NCBI RefSeq assembly: GCF_030056665.1
Contig: NZ_JASHIG010000031.1
Reading direction: 5' to 3' (one strand)
Source of the DNA: Flectobacillus roseus
GTDB taxonomy: Bacteria; Bacteroidota; Bacteroidia; Cytophagales; Spirosomataceae
Length of the DNA: 64,000 nt
The translations under genes and the position numbers were made by a program. The notes beneath the pieces are model-generated. The model was not told where the DNA came from and did no database searches. It worked only from the letters and a program-made list of their open reading frames with translations. Positions 27,202 to 36,951 of this stretch are shown piece after piece. Position 1 is the first letter of the stretch, and every line of letters begins with the position of its first letter.

Positions 27202-27744
27202 TTGAAAAGACTACTTTCTATATTTTTAGTATTATTACTTCTCTACAATATGGTAGGATTTAGCCTTCTATATTGCTGGGAAGAGTATGGAATGCCAAAT
27301 TCTCAAGAGATAAATATTGAAGAATCAAGTGATTATTACTGGATTAAGCAACCATTACAGTTACCTTATCAGAGCAACTGGAGTGAGAGCCGCCCCATTG
27401 AAGGGAAAATCAAACATGGCGAAAACCACTATGAATTAGTAGAACAACGATATCAAAATGATACTTTATATACCCTTTGCAAGATAGACGATAACGCTCG
27501 TTTTCGCTTCATGGAACTGGCAGAACATATCACCAACCATGTCAAAGAGCATTCGTCACAAGCACCATCCGGAAAAAGTAGTTTTTTATTAAAGTATTTT
27601 TTGAAGGAATATGCCTCTCTTCAACGCTATACAATTTTGTATGTTTTGGAGTGGTCAAGCCCTTCCATGCGCATTTTTCACCAATATCAATTATCAGAAG
27701 GTTATTTCAACAACACCTCTCCCCCTCCTGCCGTAGTTTGTTAA
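27202..27744 (+). CDS. membrane-anchored hypothetical protein
   Basis: Unrecognised protein of about 180 residues. A single hydrophobic segment (LLSIFLVLLLLYNMVGFSLLY) at the N-terminus is a signal anchor; the rest is hydrophilic and probably periplasmic, with alternating charged strands (IEGKIKHGENHYELVEQRYQ) and a late amphipathic region. The frame is open from a TTG at 27142, but TACATTTG at 27165-27172 matches a -7 promoter box, so a start downstream, TTG 27202 (MKRLLSIF), is more likely. The following DoxX-like gene is 108 bp away and may be co-expressed. Function unknown. Confidence 0.6.
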   Translation: MKRLLSIFLVLLLLYNMVGFSLLYCWEEYGMPNSQEINIEESSDYYWIKQPLQLPYQSNWSESRPIEGKIKHGENHYELVEQRYQNDTLYTLCKIDDNARFRFMELAEHITNHVKEHSSQAPSGKSSFLLKYFLKEYASLQRYTILYVLEWSSPSMRIFHQYQLSEGYFNNTSPPPAVVC

Positions 27745-27852
27745 TATTCACGTAGTAATCACGTCTTGGTATATCTATCAAGCCCAATGACCCTATCCTT
27801 TATGTTGAAAATTAACCCAGCTTGTGAAATACAAGCCTAAAAAACTATAGCC

Positions 27853-28305
27853 ATGAATTTATCCAATACAAATACCCAAAACACTACCGTACAATGGTTT
27901 AATAGAATTGCACTTTTTGTTGTCTTCTTCTGGTTTGGTACGCTGAAGGTTGTAGGCGTATCTCCTGCAGAGCAAATCGTTAGTCAGCTACATGCTTTGA
28001 CCTTAGCAAGGTATATTTCTATCAATACATTCTTGCCATTTTTAGGGTATTTAGAATGCTTTATTGGCATTATTTGGTTGGTACCTCGACTTACCAAATT
28101 GGCATTTTTCTTATTTTGTTGTCAAATGGCAACCACTTTTTTACCCTTATTACTCATGCCTAACGAAACATGGCAATCTCTATTTGCATTAAGTTTGCCG
28201 GGTCAATATATCATCAAAAATGTGGTTCTGATAGCCTCAGCTTACACGATTTATCATGCTGAAGGTGGACAAAGTATAAAATTAAGTCCTTTGTCAGTAG
28301 ACTAA
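27853..28305 (+). CDS. DUF417/DoxX-like membrane protein
   Basis: Inner-membrane protein of 150 residues with four hydrophobic helices. The segment FWFGTLKVVGVSPAEQIVSQL recalls the first-helix motif of DUF417 (YkgB) and DoxX-like proteins (FGxxKFTxxEAxGI). Later parts are LGYLECFIGIIWLVPR and LPGQYIIKNVVLIASAYTIY, again in family order. Members are poorly characterised; some are linked to oxidative or chlorine stress and quinone chemistry. The gene may form a unit with the preceding anchored protein. Confidence 0.75.
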   Translation: MNLSNTNTQNTTVQWFNRIALFVVFFWFGTLKVVGVSPAEQIVSQLHALTLARYISINTFLPFLGYLECFIGIIWLVPRLTKLAFFLFCCQMATTFLPLLLMPNETWQSLFALSLPGQYIIKNVVLIASAYTIYHAEGGQSIKLSPLSVD

Positions 28306-28315
28306 TATCCAAAAA

Positions 28316-28356
28316 CAAAGCTCTCATATCTATTGATTTAGAATATGAGAGCTTTG
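28316..28356. terminator. bidirectional terminator hairpin
   Basis: CAAAGCTCTCATAT / ATATGAGAGCTTTG, a 14-bp stem between convergent genes. A T-run follows only on the minus strand (TTTTTGG), so it mainly terminates the outer-membrane protein gene. Confidence 0.7.
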
Positions 28357-28380
28357 AACAATTAAGTCAAATTACATCTG

Positions 28381-30810
28381 CTAATTTTTTGAAGGTCCTC
28401 CGCCTCCACCATTTCCTCCATCATTGGACTGTATGGCTTGTTTTACGTTTGTGTTGCCAAAATTATAGGTAAGCGAAATTCTAAATCTACGGTTGTCCCA
28501 ACGATAAGTTCCTACGCCTGTGAGCGTTGCTGTCTCAACATTATTTCTGTAACTATTAAAGTTGAATGGATCTTGAACTAAGAATTTCACGGTAGCTTTT
28601 TTGTCCCAAAGCATTTTTTTCAAGCCAAAATCAAGACCTCCTTGCGGTTTCGAGGTTTGGAAGCCCCATGTTTCACCTGAGCTGTACCAACCCGAAATCT
28701 CACCAGAGAGTGTCTTGTTTAAGGTAAAAGTATGCTGCATATAAGCACCATGATAGAGTTGACTAATATCTACCACCGTATTTTCTCTTTTATAATTATA
28801 GACATTGATACCTCCCCAATAATTCAAATTTACACTCCACCATTTTGTTGGGTTAAATGGTACTGAGGCATCAACACTCCACCAGCCAATTTTACCATTG
28901 ACATTTTCCATCGACTCACGAATGACACGACGACCTGGAATCAAGACTGTGTCAACATCAAAAACTTCAGTTGAAAACTGATTAACAGATACATAGTTTA
29001 AAGAAAAACTGTATTTGTCTTTAATCGTATTGGTCAAACTAACTGTGTTATTGAGCGATGGCAAAATGGTTGGGTTACCTGCCACATAGCTTTGAGGAGA
29101 GAAAAATCTTTTGAAAGTATTAAATACATCATCGTTTGGTCGGTTGATACGACGGCTATATCCCAACGAAATGGCGTAATCTTTCGAAACCTTTTGGTTT
29201 AGGGTTAATGTCGGGAAAAGGTTCAAATAATCTTGCTGGGTCAATTTATTCCCTTCTCTATTCAACCCTTGGTTATTGGTTTGTTCGGCTCTCAAACCTG
29301 CCTGTAAGCTTAAACTTTTAGTCAATTCGCTGTTTATCATCACATAACCCGCCGAAATCAGCTCGTTGAACTTAAAGAATGAACTCACCAAAGCTCCATT
29401 GTCACGGAAGTTGTCGCTAAAGTCATTGGTCTTTTTCGAATAACTAGCCTTAATTCCTGTTTCTATTTTAGTTTTAGCCGTAAGTTTTTTGATAAAATCT
29501 GCCTTCAAAACGAAGGTTTTATTATTGGTAGGAAATAGTATTTGGTTGTTTGCTACAGAAGGATTGGCATCGTTTTGTGTAGTGGTAGTCACAAATCTAT
29601 CATCCCAACTTTTCGAGTTCAAAATCACGTCAAAATCTACCGTCAACTCTGTACCTGAAGTATCAATTTTCTGCTTGAGATGGGTATTAAAAGTATAATT
29701 ATCAAAAGTCGCCTCACGACTTCTATCCATCTGCAAACTTTGGCGTATTGCTTCCGATACCGATTGCTGATTGTAAGAACGATTCATGGGGCTAGAAGTA
29801 TTTGCCCACTGTCCAGAAAAGCCAACGGTTGTTTTTTTCGACAAATCATAGTCAAAACCAATTTTGGCACTCAAGTTTTCAAAACTCCCTTTTGCCAAAC
29901 CCGTAATTACCCTTTTTTCTAGTACCGATCCCGTTGCTGATAGAAAGTTTTGGACTTGGTCTTCGGAGTTATACCAAGCTGTGTATTGTCGGTTGATATT
30001 TCCAAAAATAACATATTTTTCACGACGAGAATTAATTGTAAGTCCTTGTCCATTTTTTGGCAAACCACCGATACCTTTATAGTGGCTGTATCCAGCGTTG
30101 AGGTCTAAGATATAATTTGTCCCAAAGTTTTTACCTTTTTTTGTCTTAATATTGATAATACCACTCGAACCAGAAGCGTCAAAGCGAGCAGAAGGGTTGG
30201 CAATAATTTCAATTTTTTCGATGTCCTCACTTTTGAGTGTTTTCAAGAAATTGGCTAACTGTTCATCAGTAAGGTAGGTTTTGCGGTCATCAATCATGAT
30301 GAGCACGCCATCTTTTCCTTTAAGCTTGATAGTTTCGGTATTACGGTCTACAGTTACACCAGGCACTTTTTCCATTAGCTCCAACCCATTGAGCCCCGTC
30401 GCGGTTGGACTAGCCTCTACGTTCATAATCATTTTGTCACCATCACGCTCAATCAGTTGTTTTCGAGCAGTTACTTGCACTTCGCCCAAAGTTTGCGTTT
30501 CGGCTTTGAGTTGGATGATACCCAAATCCAATGCTTTTGCAGATTCGAGGTTAATAACCTGATAGGATTTCTGGAAGCCTACTGCTGACACTTGCAGGAG
30601 ATAGGCTTGAGGCTTTAATACAGAAATTTCAAATTTTCCATCTACGTCGGCAGCTTCACCTTTCACTAGGCTCGAATCTTTTGTGTTTAATACCAAAATA
30701 TTGGCAAAAGAAGCTGCTTGTTGTTTGTCATCTACAATTTTACCTTTAATCTGTCCTAAGCTTGAATAGGTTATAAAGAGGCTTAGCATTAAGTTGATGA
30801 GGTTTTTCAT
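28381..30810 (-). CDS. outer-membrane beta-barrel receptor (TonB-receptor-like)
   Basis: Outer-membrane protein of 809 residues. After a signal peptide (to about 20) comes a carboxypeptidase-like/CNA-type domain (KGKIVDDKQQAASFANILVLN), then a plug domain (LMEKVPGVTVDRNTETIKLKG and IEIIANPSARFDASGSSGIINI), then a long barrel. This is the 'outer membrane beta-barrel family' group of Bacteroidota, related to TonB receptors but with a shortened plug and no evident TonB box. The C-terminal end is unusual: after the last strand (ISLTYNFGNTNV) there is a GGNGGGGGPSKN tail. Substrate unknown. Single gene. Confidence 0.82.
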   Translation of the reverse strand: MKNLINLMLSLFITYSSLGQIKGKIVDDKQQAASFANILVLNTKDSSLVKGEAADVDGKFEISVLKPQAYLLQVSAVGFQKSYQVINLESAKALDLGIIQLKAETQTLGEVQVTARKQLIERDGDKMIMNVEASPTATGLNGLELMEKVPGVTVDRNTETIKLKGKDGVLIMIDDRKTYLTDEQLANFLKTLKSEDIEKIEIIANPSARFDASGSSGIINIKTKKGKNFGTNYILDLNAGYSHYKGIGGLPKNGQGLTINSRREKYVIFGNINRQYTAWYNSEDQVQNFLSATGSVLEKRVITGLAKGSFENLSAKIGFDYDLSKKTTVGFSGQWANTSSPMNRSYNQQSVSEAIRQSLQMDRSREATFDNYTFNTHLKQKIDTSGTELTVDFDVILNSKSWDDRFVTTTTQNDANPSVANNQILFPTNNKTFVLKADFIKKLTAKTKIETGIKASYSKKTNDFSDNFRDNGALVSSFFKFNELISAGYVMINSELTKSLSLQAGLRAEQTNNQGLNREGNKLTQQDYLNLFPTLTLNQKVSKDYAISLGYSRRINRPNDDVFNTFKRFFSPQSYVAGNPTILPSLNNTVSLTNTIKDKYSFSLNYVSVNQFSTEVFDVDTVLIPGRRVIRESMENVNGKIGWWSVDASVPFNPTKWWSVNLNYWGGINVYNYKRENTVVDISQLYHGAYMQHTFTLNKTLSGEISGWYSSGETWGFQTSKPQGGLDFGLKKMLWDKKATVKFLVQDPFNFNSYRNNVETATLTGVGTYRWDNRRFRISLTYNFGNTNVKQAIQSNDGGNGGGGGPSKN

Positions 30811-31009
30811 TATTTAGAGAAGTTTAATTTCTCCAACAGATGCTCAAACTCATACTGATGTTGCATCAGGTTTAGCAAAATTTTACGCCATCCTCAAGAA
30901 TATCAAACAACCCTTTAGAAATCAAAGCATTATTTTTTTGAAATAAAGCATAAAAAATAATGAAAATGAACAATCGAATACCTTTTGCCTATCCTCCATC
31001 TTTTAAAAA

Positions 31010-31942
31010 CTAAAGAACTACTTTTGTTTTATTGCCCCCCAAATTGAGTCTAAATTTTAGGGCTACGGTATAAAATGACTGTTTTTCGAAACCTTCCGTT
31101 GGGTTTTCGCCAATGACATAGTCAAACCCAATTTGGCTCATTTTCTTCCCATCAGCAGAAGTAAAAAATGTATAATTGAGACTGGTATTTAAAAACTGCT
31201 GCGTACTATTTTTCACATCCGAAACCGTTTGGTAATAATTGTAGCGGTATTGCCAGTCGAGGGATAAGTCCAACTTTCCTTTTAGACTATTGTTGGAAGG
31301 ATAAAACGTAATATCCGTCGAAATACGCCCGAATGCTCGATATATGTTACCTGCGGAAAGACTATTTTCAGCATAGGTACGATTTTCATTTTCGATACCA
31401 ATATAGGGCGTGTACACAAAACTCAGTCTACTTCCAAGACTCACAGGGTGGTTGGGAATCCAAAAATATTTAGGATTCATATCCTTAAATGCAAAAACGG
31501 GTGTCAAATAAAAGTTACTTTGAAAAGAAGCATTTTGCTTGATTTTATCCTCCATAAATTTGAAAGATTGTACCAAAACTGGAGACCATTTTTTGTGCTC
31601 CAAGCTATTCATTCGCCATTCGGTTGCCACACCGCCAATCCAAACACTTTGAGGCTTGTCAATCAAGGTATTTCGATGAAGCTCCATGTACGGTATTACC
31701 GACACTGTACCTTTGGGATGGTGATAAGCGCTATAACCAATGGCCATATCCAACAACCAAGACGCAGATTTTTCTTGTGGTTTGGTAAATGTGATAACAG
31801 CGGGTTTTGCCCAATCATCTTTTGTTTGAAAGGATTTTCGAATCGTAAAACGGTCCACGATATGGTTTTGAGCATGGGTAGAAAAATGAGCAGAAATACC
31901 ACTTAAAACGATAATTAATAAACGTAAATTTAGTTTGTTCAT
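31010..31942 (-). CDS. hypothetical outer-membrane beta-barrel protein
   Basis: Exported protein of about 310 residues. The signal peptide (MNKLNLRLLIIVLSGISAHFS, cleaved near THAQ) favours ATG 31942, with ATG 31948 two codons upstream as alternative. The mature part has many alternating aromatic strands (WLLDMAIGYSAYHHPKG, LSLDWQYRYNYYQTV, FLNTSLNYTFF) and ends ALKFRLNLGGNKTKVVL, consistent with a barrel. No family is recognised. It follows the 809-aa receptor's gene upstream by 200 bp in the same direction but probably has its own promoter. Confidence 0.6.
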   Translation of the reverse strand: MNKLNLRLLIIVLSGISAHFSTHAQNHIVDRFTIRKSFQTKDDWAKPAVITFTKPQEKSASWLLDMAIGYSAYHHPKGTVSVIPYMELHRNTLIDKPQSVWIGGVATEWRMNSLEHKKWSPVLVQSFKFMEDKIKQNASFQSNFYLTPVFAFKDMNPKYFWIPNHPVSLGSRLSFVYTPYIGIENENRTYAENSLSAGNIYRAFGRISTDITFYPSNNSLKGKLDLSLDWQYRYNYYQTVSDVKNSTQQFLNTSLNYTFFTSADGKKMSQIGFDYVIGENPTEGFEKQSFYTVALKFRLNLGGNKTKVVL

Positions 31943-31947
31943 GTGCA

Positions 31948-31979
31948 ACGCAATTTTGGAAGATTCTGGGCAATTGCGT
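31948..31979. promoter_or_regulatory. inverted repeat at a gene start
   Basis: ACGCAATT (31948-31955) / AATTGCGT (31972-31979), perfect 8-bp arms 16 bp apart, at the start of the 310-aa outer-membrane protein gene on the minus strand. It may be an operator or a leader hairpin. Confidence 0.3.
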
Positions 31980-32400
31980 GATTTATTAAAATTTCCTTAA
32001 AAATGAATTGATAGACTAAAACGAAAAATGCGTGGTTGATAAATCACTAAAAATTCTCCATGTTTCACAAATCTATCTTCATAAGATACAATTACCCGAT
32101 ACCTCAATACCTTCTTTTCTTGAAAATACGGTTGCTAGGTGGATTTGGCAAACCCCAAGGTACCTCTTCATATCTTTCATTATAAATTTTAAGCCCGCTT
32201 TAAGTGAGATTAAGAGGGAATCAATGTCTTCACCTGTATCTTATATTACTTCCAAAATCACATAAAAAAGAGCTTTCACCACGAAGTAAGAATTATTGAT
32301 AACAAAGTATTGGTGGACATCATAGTAGTTAGTAGCTTCAAACCGATATTACAAGATTTGAAAGACATTAATCAAACATGTTTTAAAACTATCATACCAA
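31980..32400. other. divergent intergenic region without recognised features
   Basis: About 420 bp between divergent barrel-protein genes. The one longer frame in it (32032-32265) has no family-like composition. No repeat from the families described elsewhere, and no clear promoter box, was found. Confidence 0.4.
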
Positions 32401-33132
32401 ATGAATCGATTCTTTACAATTCTATTACTTATGGCGGCCTTTTACACACAGGCACAAAATGAAGTTGATTTGATGGATACAACCAGAGCAAATTTTTCTA
32501 CCAAAAGTATTCCTCAGCTTAGAATAAGCATTGGGGTACCGTCTTCTGGTTGGGAATTTATTTCTTTTCCACGGTTAGAATCATACTTAGAAACCTACAA
32601 TGCTAAACCTAATTTGTTTTGTGGATATATTCCGCTACAAGTTAACTTACTATACAATCGCTTTAAGTTTGATTTAGGTATCAATTACAGTACCACGGGT
32701 GGAGACAAATCTTATGGTTCATTTGTAAGTAAATCAAGTGCCAATACAGCAACATTTACCTTTGGATATGCTTTTTTGGCTGATCGAAATAATTACTTTT
32801 ACCTTGATGGAGGAATCGGATATGCAAACTATAATCAGTACATCACAAGAGTAAAATCTTCCAGTAGCAATATAAACTACCCATTACCCAACACCATAGG
32901 TCAAGGAGTTAACTTTACTCAAAATCAACCATTTATAGACTTTGGCATCGAGTATTTTAATAGAACACCTCAAAAGTCAGCAGGAAGTTCTATAAAAGCA
33001 GGATACAGGCTCGGGTTAAGTAGTACTCCTTGGGAACTAAGGTATAGCCCATCTCAAGATGGATTACCTAGTGATAAAATCTCAAATTTTTATATCCAAG
33101 TGATGTTACATTTTGGGCATAAAAAACTTTGA
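32401..33132 (+). CDS. outer-membrane beta-barrel protein of a LytTR operon
   Basis: Exported protein of 243 residues with signal peptide MNRFFTILLLMAAFYTQAQ. The mature region is a run of aromatic beta strands (FKFDLGINYSTTGG, ATFTFGYAFLADRNNYFYLDGGIGYANY) ending FYIQVMLHFGHKKL, a terminal strand with aromatic residues as in small porin-like barrels. No family was recognised. Three base pairs separate it from the DUF2846 gene, so it is the first gene of a four-gene operon ending in a two-component system; a sensed surface protein is one possibility. Confidence 0.65.
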   Translation: MNRFFTILLLMAAFYTQAQNEVDLMDTTRANFSTKSIPQLRISIGVPSSGWEFISFPRLESYLETYNAKPNLFCGYIPLQVNLLYNRFKFDLGINYSTTGGDKSYGSFVSKSSANTATFTFGYAFLADRNNYFYLDGGIGYANYNQYITRVKSSSSNINYPLPNTIGQGVNFTQNQPFIDFGIEYFNRTPQKSAGSSIKAGYRLGLSSTPWELRYSPSQDGLPSDKISNFYIQVMLHFGHKKL

Positions 33133-33135
33133 TCA

Positions 33136-33549
33136 ATGAGTATGAGCTTTTACATAAATATATTTTACACATTAGTATGGGCTAGTTTGAGATTTACTAG
33201 CACAGATACCCCCAAAGCAAAGTTATTTATTTTACGAGAAAGAGAATTTTGGGGAAGTAGTGTTTCGATTATCATTCAGGGTAAAAAAATCGCAGAATTA
33301 TCACAAAACAGATATATTGAAATTGAACTCCCTGCAGAATCTACGGTTATTGAAATATCGAGAAATATTCAGGAAAAAATAGAGGTCAAAGCGGTAATTA
33401 CGCTTGAAGCAAACAAAACCTACTATCTAAAAGTGTATCGAGAATTAGATTATTTCAAAGACCAGTTGATGCTTGGTAGGTTAGGTACACAATCAGCCCT
33501 CCAAGAGCTCAAGCACATGAAAAAATACGATTTCTCTGCAATACCATAG
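33136..33549 (+). CDS. DUF2846-like protein
   Basis: Protein of 137 residues with an N-terminal hydrophobic segment and a small beta-sandwich-like pattern: AKLFILREREFWGSSVSIIIQGKKIAELSQNRYIEIELPAESTVIEI followed by LEANKTYYLKVYREL. The order (wFGS, then xxVxxdGKkigeLxxxxYxxxelpPGxhxi, then xaGkxYYlkv) is that of DUF2846, a periplasmic/lipoprotein family of unknown role. It lies 3 bp after the barrel gene and 5 bp before the kinase gene, so the operon is tight. Confidence 0.68.
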   Translation: MSMSFYINIFYTLVWASLRFTSTDTPKAKLFILREREFWGSSVSIIIQGKKIAELSQNRYIEIELPAESTVIEISRNIQEKIEVKAVITLEANKTYYLKVYRELDYFKDQLMLGRLGTQSALQELKHMKKYDFSAIP

Positions 33550-33554
33550 AATCC

Positions 33555-34574
33555 ATGAATCCAAAAATCACCAAAAAGATTAGCTACTTTGCACCGATTG
33601 GTTTAGCTCTTTATTGGCTTATTCTTCTGAAAGCATCCGCTATGCCTGAATCCAAAGAAGGTTTCATTTTGCAAAGTGGCTATATCAAATACCTATTAGG
33701 CTGGATTGGTATCTTCTTACTGTCAGTAGGAATAGCCTATGTTCATTATAAATGGGTTTTCCTTAAAATTGTCTATCATTATTCTCCTGCTATCCGATAC
33801 CTATGGAGCTCTTGGGTATCTGTGTTGGTGTGGCTTATTTTTGAGTTATTACAATTTCGCACTGGGCACTTTGGAGGATATATAGATGAAAATATCCTCG
33901 TTAGTCTTCTCGTACTCATTTTGATTCTATTGGTAGCATATATAGGTGATTACATACGAACCAAACAGCTTCAAACAAAGTTACTCCAAAGCAAGTCCGA
34001 GGCAGACCTTCACGCATTGAAAGCGCAAATCAATCCTCATTTTTTGTTCAATGTTCTCAATACGGTTTATAACCAAGCAAGTCTTGAAGAAAGTCCTAAT
34101 ACCGCTGATATGATTCTGAAAATTTCGGATTTACTAAGGTTTTCCATTGAGGAAGCTCCTAAAAATAAGATTCCTTTAGAAAAGGAAATCTCTTTTTTAC
34201 AGAATTATATCGATTTACAGAAAACTAGGCTTCCGAAAAGTCCAAAAATTGAGCTAGACTTTCATTGGGAAATCCCTGCAAATACTTGTGTTATCTCTCC
34301 GATGCTGTTAATGCCCTTAGCAGAAAATGCTTTTCGCTATGGTTTCAGTCTATCACACCCCTGCTACATTCGCCTTTCTGCTATTTTAGAACAGCAAACT
34401 TTGAAGTTTTCAATCGAAAATAGCAATTTTGCTGTTGGTCGAGAGGGACTTGGCACTGGTCTCAAACAAGTCCAAGAGAGACTCAAACTTGAATACAATA
34501 ATCAAAATGAGTTTCATATTCAGAAAAACGACAAAACCTTTAGTGTTCAGTTGAAACTAAATCTTGGTAATTAG
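33555..34574 (+). CDS. LytS/YehU-type sensor histidine kinase
   Basis: Membrane kinase of 339 residues. Four hydrophobic helices lie in the first 140 residues. The PF06580 kinase domain begins LHALKAQINPHFLFNVLNTVYNQA, where the His of NPHFLFN is the phosphoacceptor. The ATPase part has the N-box PMLLMPLAENAFRYGF and the G-box GLGTGLKQVQERLKLEY. There is no extracytoplasmic sensor domain, so the membrane part or a partner does the sensing. The LytTR regulator follows 40 bp later, and a DUF2846 protein and barrel precede it. Known pairs of this type control envelope and surface genes. Confidence 0.92.
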   Translation: MNPKITKKISYFAPIGLALYWLILLKASAMPESKEGFILQSGYIKYLLGWIGIFLLSVGIAYVHYKWVFLKIVYHYSPAIRYLWSSWVSVLVWLIFELLQFRTGHFGGYIDENILVSLLVLILILLVAYIGDYIRTKQLQTKLLQSKSEADLHALKAQINPHFLFNVLNTVYNQASLEESPNTADMILKISDLLRFSIEEAPKNKIPLEKEISFLQNYIDLQKTRLPKSPKIELDFHWEIPANTCVISPMLLMPLAENAFRYGFSLSHPCYIRLSAILEQQTLKFSIENSNFAVGREGLGTGLKQVQERLKLEYNNQNEFHIQKNDKTFSVQLKLNLGN

Positions 34575-34614
34575 GCTAAAGATATTTGGCACACTAAAAC
34601 CTATAACATTTCTT

Positions 34615-35292
34615 ATGAACTGTATTATCCTCGATGACGAACCAGCTGCCGTTGCTATTCTTGAAAGATATATTCAAAAAGTACCCGATTTTCAGCACCT
34701 TCAGTCCTTCCACAGTCCGACAGAAGCATTGGCCTTTATAAAACAGCAGTCAGTTGAATTAATATTTTTAGATATCCAAATGCCCGATTTGTTGGGAACT
34801 GAACTTGTCAAACTTTTGCCTAAAGGAACACAAGTAATCTTTACTACTGCCTTTTCAGAATATGCAGTAGAAGGATTTTCTTTAAGAGCAGTTGACTATC
34901 TCCTAAAACCAATAAGCTTCCCGAGATTTCTGGAAGCCTGTAACCGTGCGCTAGAAAATAGGACTCAGCGTAATTCTACAAATGATTACATATTTGTAAA
35001 GGATGGACATGATTGGATAAAAATTATTTGGAATGATATCCTTTTCATTCAGTCAGATGGAAATTTACTTTATATCCACGAAAAAGATCGAAAAGTAATT
35101 ACTAGAATGCCTTTGAAAGATATTATTCCTCAACTTCCAGTCGGTCAATTCACTAGAATACATAAATCTTATATAGTTTCTTTTACTGCTATCAAACGAA
35201 TAGAGCGTCATCAATTACATGTTCAAAATGCAATCATTCCAATTGCAAACTCTTACAAGGATACCTTGGAAAAGCATTTTGGTTTAAAATAA
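34615..35292 (+). CDS. LytTR response regulator
   Basis: Response regulator of 225 residues. The receiver domain has the acidic pair ILDDEP and the phosphoacceptor Asp53 in LIFLDIQMPD, with the late DYLLKP Lys. The C-terminal LytTR DNA-binding domain begins YIFVKDGHDWIKIIWNDILFIQSDGNLLYI and includes FTRIHKSYIVSFTAIKRIE. ATG 34615 (MNCIILDDEP) fits the family start; an open frame upstream overlaps the kinase gene and is not used. It is cognate to the kinase just before it. Confidence 0.93.
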   Translation: MNCIILDDEPAAVAILERYIQKVPDFQHLQSFHSPTEALAFIKQQSVELIFLDIQMPDLLGTELVKLLPKGTQVIFTTAFSEYAVEGFSLRAVDYLLKPISFPRFLEACNRALENRTQRNSTNDYIFVKDGHDWIKIIWNDILFIQSDGNLLYIHEKDRKVITRMPLKDIIPQLPVGQFTRIHKSYIVSFTAIKRIERHQLHVQNAIIPIANSYKDTLEKHFGLK

Positions 35293-35315
35293 CTTTCCCA
35301 AGATACACCTAACAT

Positions 35316-36728
35316 CTACCTCTTTGGTAAATCTTTCATTGCCTTTTCTATCCAATATTTTTTGGGGTCATGCAGTATTACTTGTGGGCTAAAACCTGTC
35401 TCATCAATTGGATGTTTGATGGTCCAAGAGGATTGACTGATTGGGATATACAGATAATAGTTACGATATGGCAACTCTGTACGATTTGACATACCTTCAT
35501 AATCCATCATTCCTAAGGTATGCTGTCCATAGGTGACAACTTTTGATGATTGTTTTAGCAAATAAAAAAAGTATTCGGTCGAGCTCCCACAAAGCTCATC
35601 GAAGAGCACAGCCACTTTTTTAGGCTTTTGACTGACTGAATCTAAAGGGAACTGTACACTAGGAATTGAGTAGAATTTTTTAGTAGTCTTGGGCAGTTCC
35701 TCATAGGCTTGTCGATAAGCCTGCATAATCGAATCAGGGAAGTATTTGAGATATTCTTTGGGCAATTCTTGTATCACATAACCTGACAAATCGTTGCGTT
35801 TTTGTATCACATTTTCGGGGCTAACCCTCAATTGGCTCTTTTCTTGACGAATAGGATTAGTCATCAGGTAGGGCAAAAGATGAACCCAGCCCGATTCACC
35901 TCCTCCATTTCCTCTCAAATCTAAAATCAAATAAGGGTGTTTGATAATATCTTGATGATACTGCGCCACTAAGGATTGAATGTACCCATCATTATTACCA
36001 AAACTAGGAATTCTGATATAAAAAAAGTCTTTGTTCAATGACTCAAAATGAACGCCCTGTTGGTGATTTCGCCAAGTAGAAAGTTCTTTAACCTCTTCCA
36101 TACTAGCCTTTTGAGGGGCTATTCGTGCCCAAATATTAAAATTCCAGATAAACAATAGATTTCCTTTGGTACTAACAGGGATATCATTGGACATAAAGGT
36201 ATCAAACAATTCGGCGTACCAATGTTGGTTCTTTTTCACTAAAGTAAAATAAACAAATCCCTTTGGATAGGAATCTTTTCCCTCTAATTTGAGTGCTTTG
36301 TAAACATTTGGGGCGGTATTGACTATCGCAATTTTGGTAGTACTGTCTTCATTAATCCATACGCCTTCCCATAAGTTGAATTTGTTAACAAAGGATTTGG
36401 GGATGGATAAAACGACACTGTCATTGGCTGATTTTTCACGATAACTAAAGCTAAAATGCTTGTCTTTAAAGAACCTTACATATTGCTTCAGAATCCCAAA
36501 ACAGGCTTTGGGATTTATCTCTTGCTTGGTTTTTTCTAATAGTGAGGTTTTGAGTTTTTCATAGACAACACCCTTCTTGGCACTTACTTTAGAGGGGAAG
36601 CCCGCATAATTTAACTCAGTTTTTTGAATCATCTTTTGCAAATTCTCTTGGCAATTACAACTAATTTGAGCAAACAAACCAAATTCTACCCCAATTAATA
36701 GGATAGCCAAATAGTATAACTTTTTCAT
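35316..36728 (-). CDS. S41 family peptidase (C-terminal-processing-protease-like)
   Basis: Exported protein of about 470 residues. The signal peptide MKKLYYLAILLIGVEFGLFAQ supports ATG 36728 over the ATG eight codons upstream. The C-terminal half has the S41 plan: HPYLILDLRGNGGGESGWVHLL, then VAVLFDELCGSSTEYFFYLLK, where the Ser in GSSTE lies at the nucleophile position, then YGQHTLGMMDYEG. The N-terminal half (to about 220) has no PDZ domain I could see, unlike CtpA. This variant is frequent in Bacteroidota with unknown substrates. It converges with the LytTR operon. Confidence 0.85.
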   Translation of the reverse strand: MKKLYYLAILLIGVEFGLFAQISCNCQENLQKMIQKTELNYAGFPSKVSAKKGVVYEKLKTSLLEKTKQEINPKACFGILKQYVRFFKDKHFSFSYREKSANDSVVLSIPKSFVNKFNLWEGVWINEDSTTKIAIVNTAPNVYKALKLEGKDSYPKGFVYFTLVKKNQHWYAELFDTFMSNDIPVSTKGNLLFIWNFNIWARIAPQKASMEEVKELSTWRNHQQGVHFESLNKDFFYIRIPSFGNNDGYIQSLVAQYHQDIIKHPYLILDLRGNGGGESGWVHLLPYLMTNPIRQEKSQLRVSPENVIQKRNDLSGYVIQELPKEYLKYFPDSIMQAYRQAYEELPKTTKKFYSIPSVQFPLDSVSQKPKKVAVLFDELCGSSTEYFFYLLKQSSKVVTYGQHTLGMMDYEGMSNRTELPYRNYYLYIPISQSSWTIKHPIDETGFSPQVILHDPKKYWIEKAMKDLPKR

Positions 36729-36912
36729 AGGTAGTTTTTTTAGAGAAAACAACAGGATTTAGATTTTTATAAAACAAAAAAATAACATTTTGGCTCAAAA
36801 AACAATTGTAAAGTTTAAGGTACAGACTCAAAACAATCAGAAAAGTATTCTATGAATGCCAAACAAGATTAAACTTTTCGGCTGGTTATTATCTTTTTCG
36901 GAGGAATGAACG

Positions 36913-36920
36913 TAATTTTG
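36913..36920 (+). promoter_or_regulatory. -7 promoter box for lepA
   Basis: TAATTTTG matches TAnnTTTG exactly and lies 88 bp before the lepA start and 32 bp before the short upstream frame. Confidence 0.45.
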
Positions 36921-36951
36921 TAAATACAATTTGAAGAATTGTGGGTTTACG

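Noticed and set aside
32032..32265. Plus-strand frame of 77 residues between divergent barrel genes
   Set aside because: No hydrophobic, domain or context support; composition looks like translated intergenic DNA.
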